Source of the DNA: Thermoplasmata archaeon
GTDB taxonomy: Archaea; Thermoplasmatota; Thermoplasmata; RBG-16-68-12
Reading direction: 5' to 3'
Assembly (NCBI GenBank): GCA_013329855.1
Contig: DUJI01000114.1
Location: 1-11,454 of the forward strand
Length of the DNA stretch: 11,454 bases
Shown: positions 1 through 6,358 of the stretch, in pieces
Layout: each line of letters starts with the position of its first letter
Numbering within the stretch: the stretch's first letter is position 1
Notes under the pieces: generated by a model
Database searches by the model: none
What the model was told of the DNA's origin: nothing
The model's input: only the letters and a program-made list of their open reading frames with translations
Made by a program: the position numbers and the translations under genes

Positions 1-840
1 AACGCCGCGCTCTTCGCCGAGGCCGTGGACCGGAAGGTCCTGGTTCCCGAACGCCGGCTGGCCCTCCGAGACCGGCCCCTGGCTCAGGCCCTCGCCCTCT
101 CCATCTCGCCCTACTTCCGGGGCATCGGCGGCCGGCCCGACCAGGCGGAGGCGTTCCTCCGCTCGGCGGGGATCGACCCGAACACGACCCTGCGGCAGCT
201 CGACCCCGCCCAGCGACGCCGGCTCACTTCCGTCCTGGCCACGCGCCTCGTCGAGCAGGGCGCCGCGCCCGAGGCCCTGGACGTCCTCGTGGAGGACCGT
301 TACTGGATCGAGCCGGACCAGATGTACGCGCAGGACCTGGAGGCCTACGTGAACAGCTGCGACCGGCTGGAGCAGATGGGGCTGGGCATGGCCGTGTGCC
401 TGGGCGACCGCGACGCCCTCGCCCGCGCCGAGGCCCTCCTCGACCAGTACACGAACCGCGTGCTCGAGCACCTCCGCACCTTGGAGAGGGAGGGGCTCTT
501 CACGAAGAAGCACATCCAGTTCTTCTACTGCGAGGAGGCCAGCCTCGCGGGATCCGTCGCGGGCGCCGGCATCCAGTTCTACTTCGACCAGTCGAAGCCC
601 GTGTTCGGCCTCTCGGTCATGGAGCGGCAGACGAAGATCTCCGCCCGCGGGACCCGGAGCCAGATCGTGCAGGGCGTGGACCTGGCCGCCGTGTGCCGGG
701 AGGCGGCCGGGGCCCTGGAGGGGGACGGCGGCGGCCACAACATCGCCGCGGGCGCGACGGTCCCAAAGGGCCGGGAGGAGAAGTTCCTCACCCTGGTGGA
801 CGACCTCGTCGGACGCCAGGTGTCGAGCGCCGATGCCTAG
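1..840 (+). CDS. recJ: RecJ-like single-strand DNA exonuclease (archaeal GAN/DHH family), 3' part
   Basis: The frame is open from base 1, so the gene is cut by the left edge; 279 residues remain before the TAG. The visible part is the C-terminal half of an archaeal RecJ-like DHH phosphoesterase. The N-terminal DHH catalytic motifs lie outside the window. The DHHA1 domain is clear near the end: a KISARGTR stretch (bases 634-657) and the hallmark GGGHNIAAG (bases 733-759), which contacts nucleic acid in this family. Known members are Mn-dependent single-strand exonucleases; in Thermococcales the homologue (GAN) binds the replisome GINS complex. A GTG at base 25 could be mistaken for the start, but coding similarity continues upstream of it. 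The gene overlaps the convergent DUF835-like gene by 4 bp. An oligoribonuclease or other DHH/DHHA1 phosphoesterase is the main alternative. Confidence 0.85.
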   Translation, partial: NAALFAEAVDRKVLVPERRLALRDRPLAQALALSISPYFRGIGGRPDQAEAFLRSAGIDPNTTLRQLDPAQRRRLTSVLATRLVEQGAAPEALDVLVEDRYWIEPDQMYAQDLEAYVNSCDRLEQMGLGMAVCLGDRDALARAEALLDQYTNRVLEHLRTLEREGLFTKKHIQFFYCEEASLAGSVAGAGIQFYFDQSKPVFGLSVMERQTKISARGTRSQIVQGVDLAAVCREAAGALEGDGGGHNIAAGATVPKGREEKFLTLVDDLVGRQVSSADA

Positions 841-1406
841 CCGCCGCCCAGGTTGCGGCCCACGTCGGCCGTGTCGAGGGCGTCCCGGAGCTCCTCCTCC
901 GCGATGCTTCCCGTGAACCGGTCGAGGCGCGCGAATTCCTTCGGGTCGAAGCACTCCGGGTCCACGGGCACGAGCATGGTCGCCCGACGCTGCATGACGA
1001 ACTCATTCAGGTGCTCCAGGAACAGGAGGGTCTTGGTGAAGCCGAGCTGGATGGCGATGAACTCGATCCCGTCCAGGACGACGAGCCCTCCGTCGGGGTG
1101 GTCCTTGATGAACCGCTCGATGGCGCCGGACAAAGTGCCCACCGCGGTGGGGTCGAAGTGCCCATCGCCCGGGCTGTTCGAAATCCACCAGAGGGTCGCG
1201 TGGCCGAGCCCGTACTTCCCACGCAGGCGGTCCGGGAAGATGCGGCTGATGCACAGGACGGGCAGGCCCTCCGCGGCGTGGAGCTGAGCCAGACGGTACG
1301 CCGAGTCGGCGGTCTTCCCCTTCACAAGGTAGCAGACGCCTTCCTCGAGGGAGAGGGGCGATCCAAATCCCGGAGGTTCGCTTCCGTAGGCCTGGGGCAC
1401 GCGCAT
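837..1406 (-). CDS. DUF835-like protein, copy 1
   Basis: A soluble protein of 189 residues resembling the archaeal DUF835 family, whose function is unknown. After a variable tail of about 20 residues come EEGVCYLVKGK (21-31), a PTAVGTL segment (about 87-93), a hydrophobic strand ending in acidic VVLDGIEF (about 108-115) and an EHLNEFVMQ helix (about 130-138). The hydrophobic strand ending in Asp looks like a Walker B strand of RecA/KaiC-type ATPases, but no Walker A P-loop is present. ATP hydrolysis is therefore doubtful. An ungapped hand alignment with the neighbouring copy gives about 64 identities in 143 positions, so they are tandem paralogues. The ATG at 1404-1406 is the only reasonable start. 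The stop overlaps the 3' end of the recJ-like gene. A TATA-like CTTATAG lies only about 10 nt upstream, too close to drive a leaderless transcript from this ATG. Confidence 0.78.
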   Translation of the reverse strand: MRVPQAYGSEPPGFGSPLSLEEGVCYLVKGKTADSAYRLAQLHAAEGLPVLCISRIFPDRLRGKYGLGHATLWWISNSPGDGHFDPTAVGTLSGAIERFIKDHPDGGLVVLDGIEFIAIQLGFTKTLLFLEHLNEFVMQRRATMLVPVDPECFDPKEFARLDRFTGSIAEEELRDALDTADVGRNLGGG

Positions 1407-1491
1407 CCTGACTCTATAAGGGCCAGATTCCGTTCTTCAGACTTGGTACTCGATTATCAGTTGGCCGTGTTCGTCCTACAATCGTCCGCAC

Positions 1492-1522
1492 AAAAGCAGG
1501 CCTCGTTGGCCGCCGTGCGGCC
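1492..1522 (-). terminator. possible terminator after DUF835-like copy 2
   Basis: The perfect 6-bp hairpin GGCCGC-CGT-GCGGCC (1508-1522) overlaps a second small inverted repeat, GGCC...GGCC (1499-1511). On the minus strand these are followed by a short TTTT run (1495-1492). The position, about 40-70 nt after the stop at 1564, fits transcript ending. The T run is short and archaeal termination relies mainly on longer T tracts, so this is weak. Confidence 0.25.
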
Positions 1523-1563
1523 GAGGACCCGGGAGTTGCGCACTCGTGCTCCCGAGGACGCGG

Positions 1564-2151
1564 TCAGTACGTGTCCAGGAGCTTGCTGACCTCTCGCGTC
1601 TCGAGATCCGTCTTGAGCGCGGGGGACTCGAGCACCTTCACGTTCCGTTCCAGGAGGGCGAGCTCCTTCTCCTCGAGGGTTTCCGGGCTCACCGGGAGGA
1701 GCAGGATGCCGTGGTGCTGCATGATGAACTCGTTCACGTGCTCCACGAACATGAGCGTCTGGAGGAAGCCGTTGTTGATGATCAGGAATTCCAAGCCGTC
1801 CAGGAGGATCACGCCCTCGCCGCTGTGATCTTCGATGAACTTCTGGAGGACCTTGGCCAGCGTCCCAATCGCCGTCGGGTTGTGGAAATCCTCGCCGGGC
1901 GTGTGGCTCAGCCAGAGGATCCGCACATCGGAGAGGCCGCGCTCGCGGCGCACCCGCTCGGGATACTGCCGCGTGACCACGAGCCCCGGCAGCTTCTGCT
2001 CCATGAGGACCTCGAAGAGGCGGTAGCTGACCTCGGGCTTCTTTTCCTTGACGAGATAGCAGACGCCCTTCTCGATGTCCATCGGCAACCCCGTTCTCAC
2101 AACGTCGTCCTCGGACCCGTAGCTCTGGTCCTGTGCGTGCACCCATCCCAT
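1564..2151 (-). CDS. DUF835-like protein, copy 2
   Basis: A protein of 195 residues, tandem paralogue of the gene at 837-1406 and also DUF835-like. Shared landmarks are EKGVCYLVKEK (about 26-36), NPTAIGTL (about 92-99), VILLDGLEFLIINNGF (about 115-130) and FVEHVNEFIMQHHG (about 136-149). The domain looks like a P-loop-less RecA/KaiC-type fold. In other archaea DUF835 domains occur alone or joined to signalling modules; here it stands alone, with short variable tails at both ends. No membrane segment is seen. The ATG at 2149-2151 is chosen because a TTTAAA box sits about 30 nt upstream and no Shine-Dalgarno is visible, which fits a leaderless message. Met24 is a possible internal alternative. 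The promoter lies inside the last codons of orc1, only 17 bp separate the two genes, and readthrough from orc1 is possible. Confidence 0.8.
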   Translation of the reverse strand: MGWVHAQDQSYGSEDDVVRTGLPMDIEKGVCYLVKEKKPEVSYRLFEVLMEQKLPGLVVTRQYPERVRRERGLSDVRILWLSHTPGEDFHNPTAIGTLAKVLQKFIEDHSGEGVILLDGLEFLIINNGFLQTLMFVEHVNEFIMQHHGILLLPVSPETLEEKELALLERNVKVLESPALKTDLETREVSKLLDTY

Positions 2152-2168
2152 GCTTCACGCAAAATCGG

Positions 2169-3338
2169 TCATCGCCTCTTTAAACCTCTTTCGAGATTAT
2201 CAGCCAGGATTTTGGACGGAACCTCCGGGAGGTAGATGAGCGTCGTCTTCCCGACGACGCCCTCACCGCTGAGTTTCGTGTCGATGAGCCCGAGCGCGTC
2301 CAGGTCGCCGACGTACTTCCAGAACTGGGTGTGCGCGCGGCGCTTTTCTCCGTACTCCTCGCAGACGAGCTTGTACGCTTCCTCGGCTTCACCCATCGTA
2401 ATGTAGGCCTTCCTCCGGATCTTGCGGGCGATGGCCAGGAGGACGAGTCGCTTCGGCGTGTCCAGGAGGCCCAGCCGTTCCTCGAGTCCCGTGGGATGGA
2501 CCTGGGACTTCGCGCCGCGGATGTCCTCCGCGGACACCGTCTCGGACGCCTCCTCGTCCGCGAGCATCCCCGCCTTGTCCAGGAGCTCGATCGCATAGCG
2601 CGCATCCCCAAGCTCCGAGGCGATCTCCGCGATCATGTCGACGATGTCCTCGTCCACGGTCCCCGGATGCATGGCCAGGCGGACGCGGTCGGCCATGATG
2701 TCGTGCAGTTCCTCGTAGCTGTACCTGGGGAACTCGACCACGTTGGAGCGGCGGAACGTGCTCAGCGCGGCGGCATCCATGTAGTCCAGCGCGTTGGACC
2801 GCTGGGAGATGAGCATCATGGAGATGTTGCCGCGGGCCGCGGTGCTCTCCTCCGCGATCCGCGCGAAGGAGTAGATCAGGTTGGCCCCGCTCTTCTTCAG
2901 GAGCGCGTCCACCTCGTCCAGGATGACGATGAAGTGGAGCTTGTTCTTCTCCAGGTGTCTCCGCAGGGTCTCCAGCTTCTCCGAGATGGAGAACCCGCGA
3001 TCCGGGAAGTGGGCGTCGAAGTGCCGCACGAGGGTCAGGAGGACCGCGTCGTCCCCCAGGCTCTTGCGGCAGTTCACGGGCATGTAGTCCAGCGCGCGCC
3101 CCTTCTCCTCCGCGAACTTCTTGAAGTCCACGCAGAAGCGCTTCGCGCTGTGCGTCTTCCCCGTGCCCACGGGCCCGTACAGGAACGCGTTGCTCGAGAC
3201 GCCCGCCTCGACGATGGGCCGGAAGTAGCTGAACATCCGCTGCATCTGGGCCTCGCGGTGCACCATCTTCTCGGGGACGTAGTCGAAGGAGAGCTTCCCT
3301 TGGTCTTTGAACACGGAGGGCCCGGCCCGAAACGACAC
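2169..3338 (-). CDS. orc1: Orc1/Cdc6-type replication initiator (AAA+ ATPase, winged helix)
   Basis: A protein of 389 residues, the usual size for archaeal Orc1/Cdc6. It binds origin DNA and helps load the MCM helicase. The N-terminal motif FDYVPEKMVHRE (18-29) is typical of the family. Walker A is GPVGTGKT (55-62) and Walker B is IVILDEVD (137-144). A sensor-2 GDARYAIELL segment with its Arg lies near 250. The last ~105 residues form the winged-helix DNA-binding domain, with FWKYVGDLDALGLI and a basic GKTTLIYL wing. The usual sensor-1 Asn of ISN appears to be Gln (ISQ, about 177-179). I chose the GTG at 3336-3338 because a TTTATT box is centred 27-28 nt upstream. An upstream ATG at 3414-3416 would put that box inside the coding region and add a non-conserved, proline-rich tail. 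The gene is divergent from the J-domain gene. Whether it is Orc1- or Cdc6-2-like cannot be settled here. Confidence 0.93.
   Translation of the reverse strand: MSFRAGPSVFKDQGKLSFDYVPEKMVHREAQMQRMFSYFRPIVEAGVSSNAFLYGPVGTGKTHSAKRFCVDFKKFAEEKGRALDYMPVNCRKSLGDDAVLLTLVRHFDAHFPDRGFSISEKLETLRRHLEKNKLHFIVILDEVDALLKKSGANLIYSFARIAEESTAARGNISMMLISQRSNALDYMDAAALSTFRRSNVVEFPRYSYEELHDIMADRVRLAMHPGTVDEDIVDMIAEIASELGDARYAIELLDKAGMLADEEASETVSAEDIRGAKSQVHPTGLEERLGLLDTPKRLVLLAIARKIRRKAYITMGEAEEAYKLVCEEYGEKRRAHTQFWKYVGDLDALGLIDTKLSGEGVVGKTTLIYLPEVPSKILADNLERGLKRR
2179..2184 (-). promoter_or_regulatory. TATA box for DUF835-like copy 2
   Basis: TTTAAA (reverse strand) is centred about 30 nt before the ATG at 2151. 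It is embedded in the codons for the last residues of orc1, so the same bases serve coding and promoter roles. Confidence 0.5.
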
Positions 3339-3362
3339 GGACGCTCCATCGCGGCCCCGTTC

Positions 3363-3368
3363 AATAAA
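3363..3368 (-). promoter_or_regulatory. TATA box for orc1
   Basis: TTTATT (within CTTTATTGAA, reverse strand) is centred 27-28 nt upstream of the GTG at 3338, the spacing expected for a leaderless archaeal transcript. It decides the start codon of orc1. Confidence 0.6.
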
Positions 3369-3424
3369 GCCTTTGCCCGGGGGAGGAGCCCAAATCCCAT
3401 GAGGGAGGACGGGCATCCCGCCCC

Positions 3425-3790
3425 GTGGCGGACCGGTTCTTCTGCTTCGCCTGCGGCCGGGATCATCGTGCGGATTCCGCGGCGGGTGCCGCCCACAAGC
3501 GGTACAGCATCGAGGGTGGCCACGAGTCGGGCGGCATCTTCGACGACCTCCGGGAGTTCTACCTGCAGACGAAGGGGATCGACACGGCCTTGCGGATCCT
3601 GGGGTTCGACGAGGTGCGGATCCATCCGCCGCGATTCGGGAAAGGATGGCCGAGCCGAGAGGCCGTGGAGAGGGCCTTCCGGGCGCGGGCCAAGCGCTTC
3701 CATCCCGATGCGGGTGGCGATTCGCGCGAGTTCCGCAAGGTGCAGTGGGCCGTTGAGATCCTCCGCCGCTATCGGCCGAGAGACGGATGA
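3425..3790 (+). CDS. small J-domain protein with N-terminal Cys/His cluster
   Basis: A protein of 121 residues. The C-terminal third is a J-domain: a basic helix followed by HPD (93-95) and GGDSREFRKVQWAVEIL (97-113), the loop and helix that stimulate Hsp70 ATPase in known J-proteins. No Gly/Phe linker, DnaJ zinc-finger or substrate-binding domain follows, so it is not a full DnaJ. The N-terminus has FFCFACGRDH (5-14), with Cys7, Cys10, His14 and possibly His24 as a putative metal site. The middle (38-72) is helical and unassigned. No dnaK or grpE lies in the window. The GTG at 3425 is the likely start since the Cys cluster follows at once. A GGAGG at 3404-3408 is 16 nt upstream, unusually far. 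It is divergent from orc1 and lies 44 bp upstream of the SAP/zinc-ribbon gene on the same strand. Confidence 0.75.
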   Translation: MADRFFCFACGRDHRADSAAGAAHKRYSIEGGHESGGIFDDLREFYLQTKGIDTALRILGFDEVRIHPPRFGKGWPSREAVERAFRARAKRFHPDAGGDSREFRKVQWAVEILRRYRPRDG

Positions 3791-3805
3791 GCCGTCCCCG
3801 CAACG

Positions 3806-3811
3806 TTTATC
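3806..3811 (+). promoter_or_regulatory. TATA box for the SAP/zinc-ribbon gene
   Basis: TTTATC is centred about 26 nt upstream of the ATG at 3835. It supports 3835 as the start rather than the in-frame ATG at 3787, which overlaps the stop of the J-domain gene. Confidence 0.55.
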
Positions 3812-3834
3812 GAGATTCCGGGGCTTGGGCTCGG

Positions 3835-4839
3835 ATGGGTGTGTCCATTCCCTCGGAGTCCGATTTTGAGCTCCTCCGCTCCGCGCGCTGGAGGGACCTC
3901 CGCGAGCTCGCGGACCGGCATGGCGTCCGCGTCCGCGGCCTCAAGAGGAAGGACGAGGTGGCCGCGATTCTCCTGGCCAGCCCCGCCGCGGACGACATCG
4001 TGCGGGAGATGGAGGTCCGCGCGGGTCGGGGAGCCGCTGCGGATTGGGCGAGGGACCGTCTCGCGGCGACCCGCGATGTGATCCGGGAGGCCGCCGACCT
4101 CGGCGCGGCCGTGGGCGCCGCGGAGGATGCGTGGAAGGCCGCGGGGAAGTCGCTCGAGGAGAGGGACCTGTCCCGTGCCGAGGCCGAACTGGGCCGCGCC
4201 TCGCGGCTCGCCACGGAGGCTCGCGAGCGCCGTATCCGAGAGATTGACGAGGCGCTGTCCGCGGTCGAGGACCACATCACGGCCGCCCGCAAGGTCGGTG
4301 CCGACATGGCCGGGGCCGAGGACCTCTGGGTCCGCGCCCGGTCCGCGGTCTCGGAGCGGGAATACGTCGCCGCGGGCGAGCTGATCAAGCAGGCGGAGCG
4401 GGCCGCCATGCAGGGCCAGCAGCGCCAGATCGAGCAAGCCATCCAGCTCCGGGAGAGCCAGATTGAGCGAGCCCGTTCCATCATCGCGTCCTGCGAGCCC
4501 CTGCTCCAGGAGGCGGAGTCCTACGACCTGAACGTGGCGGACGTCCGGACGCTCCTTCGGCAGGCCCGGGACGTGCTCGCGAAGGGCGACTACCTCGCAG
4601 GGCTCACCTTCGCCCGGAACGCGGAGGAGGCCGCGTACCGCCTCGCCTCCCAGGTCGAGGAGGAGCGCGCACGTCGCGGAATCGTGCGTCCCGCCCGGGG
4701 GCTCTGCGGCGTCTGCGGCTCGGACCACCTGACCTTCTACGAAGACGGATGGGGCACGTGCACGGACTGCCGGAGCGAGTTCCGGTGGCGCGATCCCCTG
4801 GGCATCCGCGAGCGGCTCAGAGGACTCCTTGGTACCTAG
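3835..4839 (+). CDS. SAP-like / helical-repeat / zinc-ribbon protein, function unknown
   Basis: A protein of 334 residues that I cannot name. Residues about 18-48 (DLRELADRHGVRVRGLKRKD and following) match the helix-turn-helix pattern of a SAP-type DNA-binding motif. Residues 75-275 are highly charged, Ala-rich helix with three diverged repeats: AEDAW (96-100) and AEDLW (161-165) are 65 residues apart, and the second-helix motifs at about 112, 177 and 253 repeat likewise. The C-terminus is a zinc ribbon with CGVC (291-294) and CTDC (309-312), then a short basic helix. A DNA- or chromatin-associated scaffold is plausible by inference. The in-frame ATG at 3787 is possible and would give ATGA coupling to the J-domain gene, but the TATA at 3806-3811 favours 3835. 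The 3' end overlaps the convergent CBS gene by 23 bp. Alternatives are a coiled-coil signalling protein or a degenerate TPR-like protein. Confidence 0.75.
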   Translation: MGVSIPSESDFELLRSARWRDLRELADRHGVRVRGLKRKDEVAAILLASPAADDIVREMEVRAGRGAAADWARDRLAATRDVIREAADLGAAVGAAEDAWKAAGKSLEERDLSRAEAELGRASRLATEARERRIREIDEALSAVEDHITAARKVGADMAGAEDLWVRARSAVSEREYVAAGELIKQAERAAMQGQQRQIEQAIQLRESQIERARSIIASCEPLLQEAESYDLNVADVRTLLRQARDVLAKGDYLAGLTFARNAEEAAYRLASQVEEERARRGIVRPARGLCGVCGSDHLTFYEDGWGTCTDCRSEFRWRDPLGIRERLRGLLGT

Positions 4840-5320
4840 GCTGGCCTACCTGGCGGAAGAAGCCCCGGAGTACGTCCCCGCGGGTGACGATCCCCACGAT
4901 TTTGTCGCCTTCCACGACGGGGATGCGGTGGATCTTATGCTGGACCATGAGGCGGATGGCTCGCTCCACGGACTCGTCCGGGCCGACCGCGTGGATCTCC
5001 TTGGTCATGATGTCCTGGACGAGCCGGTTCTCCACCTCCTTGAAGGCGGCCAGGGCCTCGCGCTCCTTGATGATCTCCACGAAGGAGATGCCGAACGTGA
5101 TCTCGGGCGGCATGAGCATCCGCAGTTCCTTGTGCTGGGTCTTCAGGGCCTCCAGGATGTCGACCTCGCTGAGCATGCCCAAGATGCGGCCCCGGTCGTC
5201 CACCACGGGGCAGCCGCCCACGCTCTCGTCCGCGAGGGTGATCGCCGCCTCGCGGAGGGTGGCCGTCGGCTTGAGTGTGATGGGCTCCTCGGACATCACG
5301 TCCCGGATCTTCAGGGCCAT
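4817..5320 (-). CDS. tandem CBS-domain protein
   Basis: A soluble protein of 167 residues made almost only of two CBS domains. CBS1 covers about 3-60 (IRDVMSEEPITL, then GCPVVDDRGRILGMLSEVDI), and CBS2 about 100-158 (VQDIMTKEIHAVGP, then HRIPVVEGDKIVGIVTRGDV). The pair normally folds into one Bateman module that binds adenine nucleotides and senses energy state. A linker of about 40 residues between the domains (61-99) is longer than minimal. No enzymatic or transporter domain is attached, so it probably acts in trans; its partner is unknown. The ATG at 5318-5320 is supported by TTTATA about 27 nt upstream. The gene is divergent from deoxyhypusine synthase and ends inside the last codons of the convergent SAP/zinc-ribbon gene. 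Confidence 0.9.
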   Translation of the reverse strand: MALKIRDVMSEEPITLKPTATLREAAITLADESVGGCPVVDDRGRILGMLSEVDILEALKTQHKELRMLMPPEITFGISFVEIIKEREALAAFKEVENRLVQDIMTKEIHAVGPDESVERAIRLMVQHKIHRIPVVEGDKIVGIVTRGDVLRGFFRQVGQPRYQGVL

Positions 5321-5344
5321 GGCGGGTCCGATGGGACCCCGGCC

Positions 5345-5350
5345 TATAAA
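5345..5350 (-). promoter_or_regulatory. TATA box for the CBS-domain gene
   Basis: TTTATA on the reverse strand is centred about 27 nt upstream of the ATG at 5320, consistent with a leaderless message. Confidence 0.6.
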
Positions 5351-5364
5351 TGACTCTCCATAGG

Positions 5365-5370
5365 TTTTTA
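5365..5370 (+). promoter_or_regulatory. TATA box for deoxyhypusine synthase
   Basis: TTTTTA is centred about 27 nt upstream of the ATG at 5395. It sits 14 bp from the opposite-facing TATA of the CBS gene, so the two promoters are back to back. Confidence 0.5.
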
Positions 5371-5394
5371 CCGACTCCTCGGAATCCCCGCGGG

Positions 5395-6351
5395 ATGGCC
5401 CGTTCCAAGGTCCTCCGACGGAAGGTGGAGGACATCGACCTCTCGCGCGCGGCGACCCTGGACGCCCTCGTGGCCCAGATGGAGGCCGCAGGCGGCTTCA
5501 CGGCGAAGAAGATCGCGGACGGCGTGGGCATCCTTCGGACCATGTTCTCCCGCCGGGCGTGCCGCACCTTTCTCTCGTTCCCGGCGGCCCTCATGGCCAC
5601 GGGCGTCCGCGGCGTCCTGCGCACGCTCGTGGAGCGGCGTCTGGTCGACGTGGTCATCACGACGTGCGGGACCGCGGACCACGACCTGGCCCGTGTGTGG
5701 CGGCCGTACTACCACGGCGAGTTCGAGATGGACGACGTCATGCTCCACCGTGAGGGCGTGAACCGCCTCGGGAACGTGCTCGTCCCGAACGAATCCTACG
5801 GCATCATCCTGGAGCGGAAGGTCCAGCCCATGCTCCAGGACCTGTACGATTCCGGGAAGCGGAACGTGTCCACGAAGGAGCTCCTGTGGGAATTCGGCCG
5901 TCGCGCGGAGTCCCAGGAGTCCCTCCTGTGGTGGGCGTGGAAGAACGAGGTGCCCGTCTACGTGCCTGCGCCCTTCGACGGGTCCGTCGGATACCAGCTG
6001 TGGTCCTTCTGGCAGGAGCACAAGGACTTCCGCCTCGATCTGTTCCGGGACGAGCAGGACCTCATGGACCTCGTGTTCACCGCGAAGGAGGCGGGCGCCC
6101 TCATGATCGGCGGGGGCGTGTCCAAGCACCACACGATCTGGTGGAACCAGTTCCGCGGCGGCCTCGACTACGCGGTCTACATCACCACGGCACCGGAGTG
6201 GGACGGCAGCCTGAGCGGCGCGCGCGTGCGCGAAGGGATTTCGTGGGGCAAGGTCAAGGAGGACGCGCGCCAGCTCACGATCGAGGGCGATGCCTCGGCC
6301 ATTCTGCCGCTCATGATCGGAGCCGCGATGGCCCCGAGACGACGCCGCTGA
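5395..6351 (+). CDS. dys: deoxyhypusine synthase
   Basis: A protein of 318 residues, typical for archaeal deoxyhypusine synthase. The enzyme uses NAD and spermidine to place an aminobutyl group on one lysine of translation factor aIF5A. Diagnostic features are GVGILRTMF near the N-terminus, TTCGTADHDL (about 85-94), the GGGVSKHH segment, and YITTAPEWDGSLSGA, which matches the NAD/spermidine site of known enzymes. It ends with the catalytic-lysine motif SWGKVK (Lys about 286). The ATG at 5395 is preferred over the in-frame ATG at 5350, because the latter falls in the TATA box of the divergent CBS gene and a TTTTTA box lies 27 nt before 5395. The start MARSKVLRRK is short and basic. The gene converges on the small winged-helix gene with a gap of 7 bp. 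The aIF5A substrate gene is not in this window. Confidence 0.95.
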   Translation: MARSKVLRRKVEDIDLSRAATLDALVAQMEAAGGFTAKKIADGVGILRTMFSRRACRTFLSFPAALMATGVRGVLRTLVERRLVDVVITTCGTADHDLARVWRPYYHGEFEMDDVMLHREGVNRLGNVLVPNESYGIILERKVQPMLQDLYDSGKRNVSTKELLWEFGRRAESQESLLWWAWKNEVPVYVPAPFDGSVGYQLWSFWQEHKDFRLDLFRDEQDLMDLVFTAKEAGALMIGGGVSKHHTIWWNQFRGGLDYAVYITTAPEWDGSLSGARVREGISWGKVKEDARQLTIEGDASAILPLMIGAAMAPRRRR

Positions 6352-6358
6352 GGCGGGC

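Noticed and set aside
396..1589. Plus-strand open frame of 397 codons
   Set aside because: Arg/Pro-rich, low-complexity translation that runs through the recJ-like end and antisense to DUF835-like copy 1; a by-product of high GC.
3339..3424. Replication origin next to orc1
   Set aside because: Origins often lie by orc1/cdc6, but this short gap has no AT-rich unwinding region or repeated ORB-like palindromes; it only holds promoter elements.
3339..3803. Extended N-terminus for orc1 reaching to 3803 or 3416
   Set aside because: The extension is Arg/Pro-rich, antisense to the J-domain gene, and would place the TATA box inside coding sequence.
2331..3869. Plus-strand open frame of 512 codons opposite orc1
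   Set aside because: The minus strand has clear AAA+ and winged-helix motifs; the plus translation has no recognisable domain and is a shadow.
3769..4728. Minus-strand open frame of 319 codons opposite the SAP/zinc-ribbon gene
   Set aside because: No domain features; the plus strand has a promoter, repeats and a four-cysteine ribbon.
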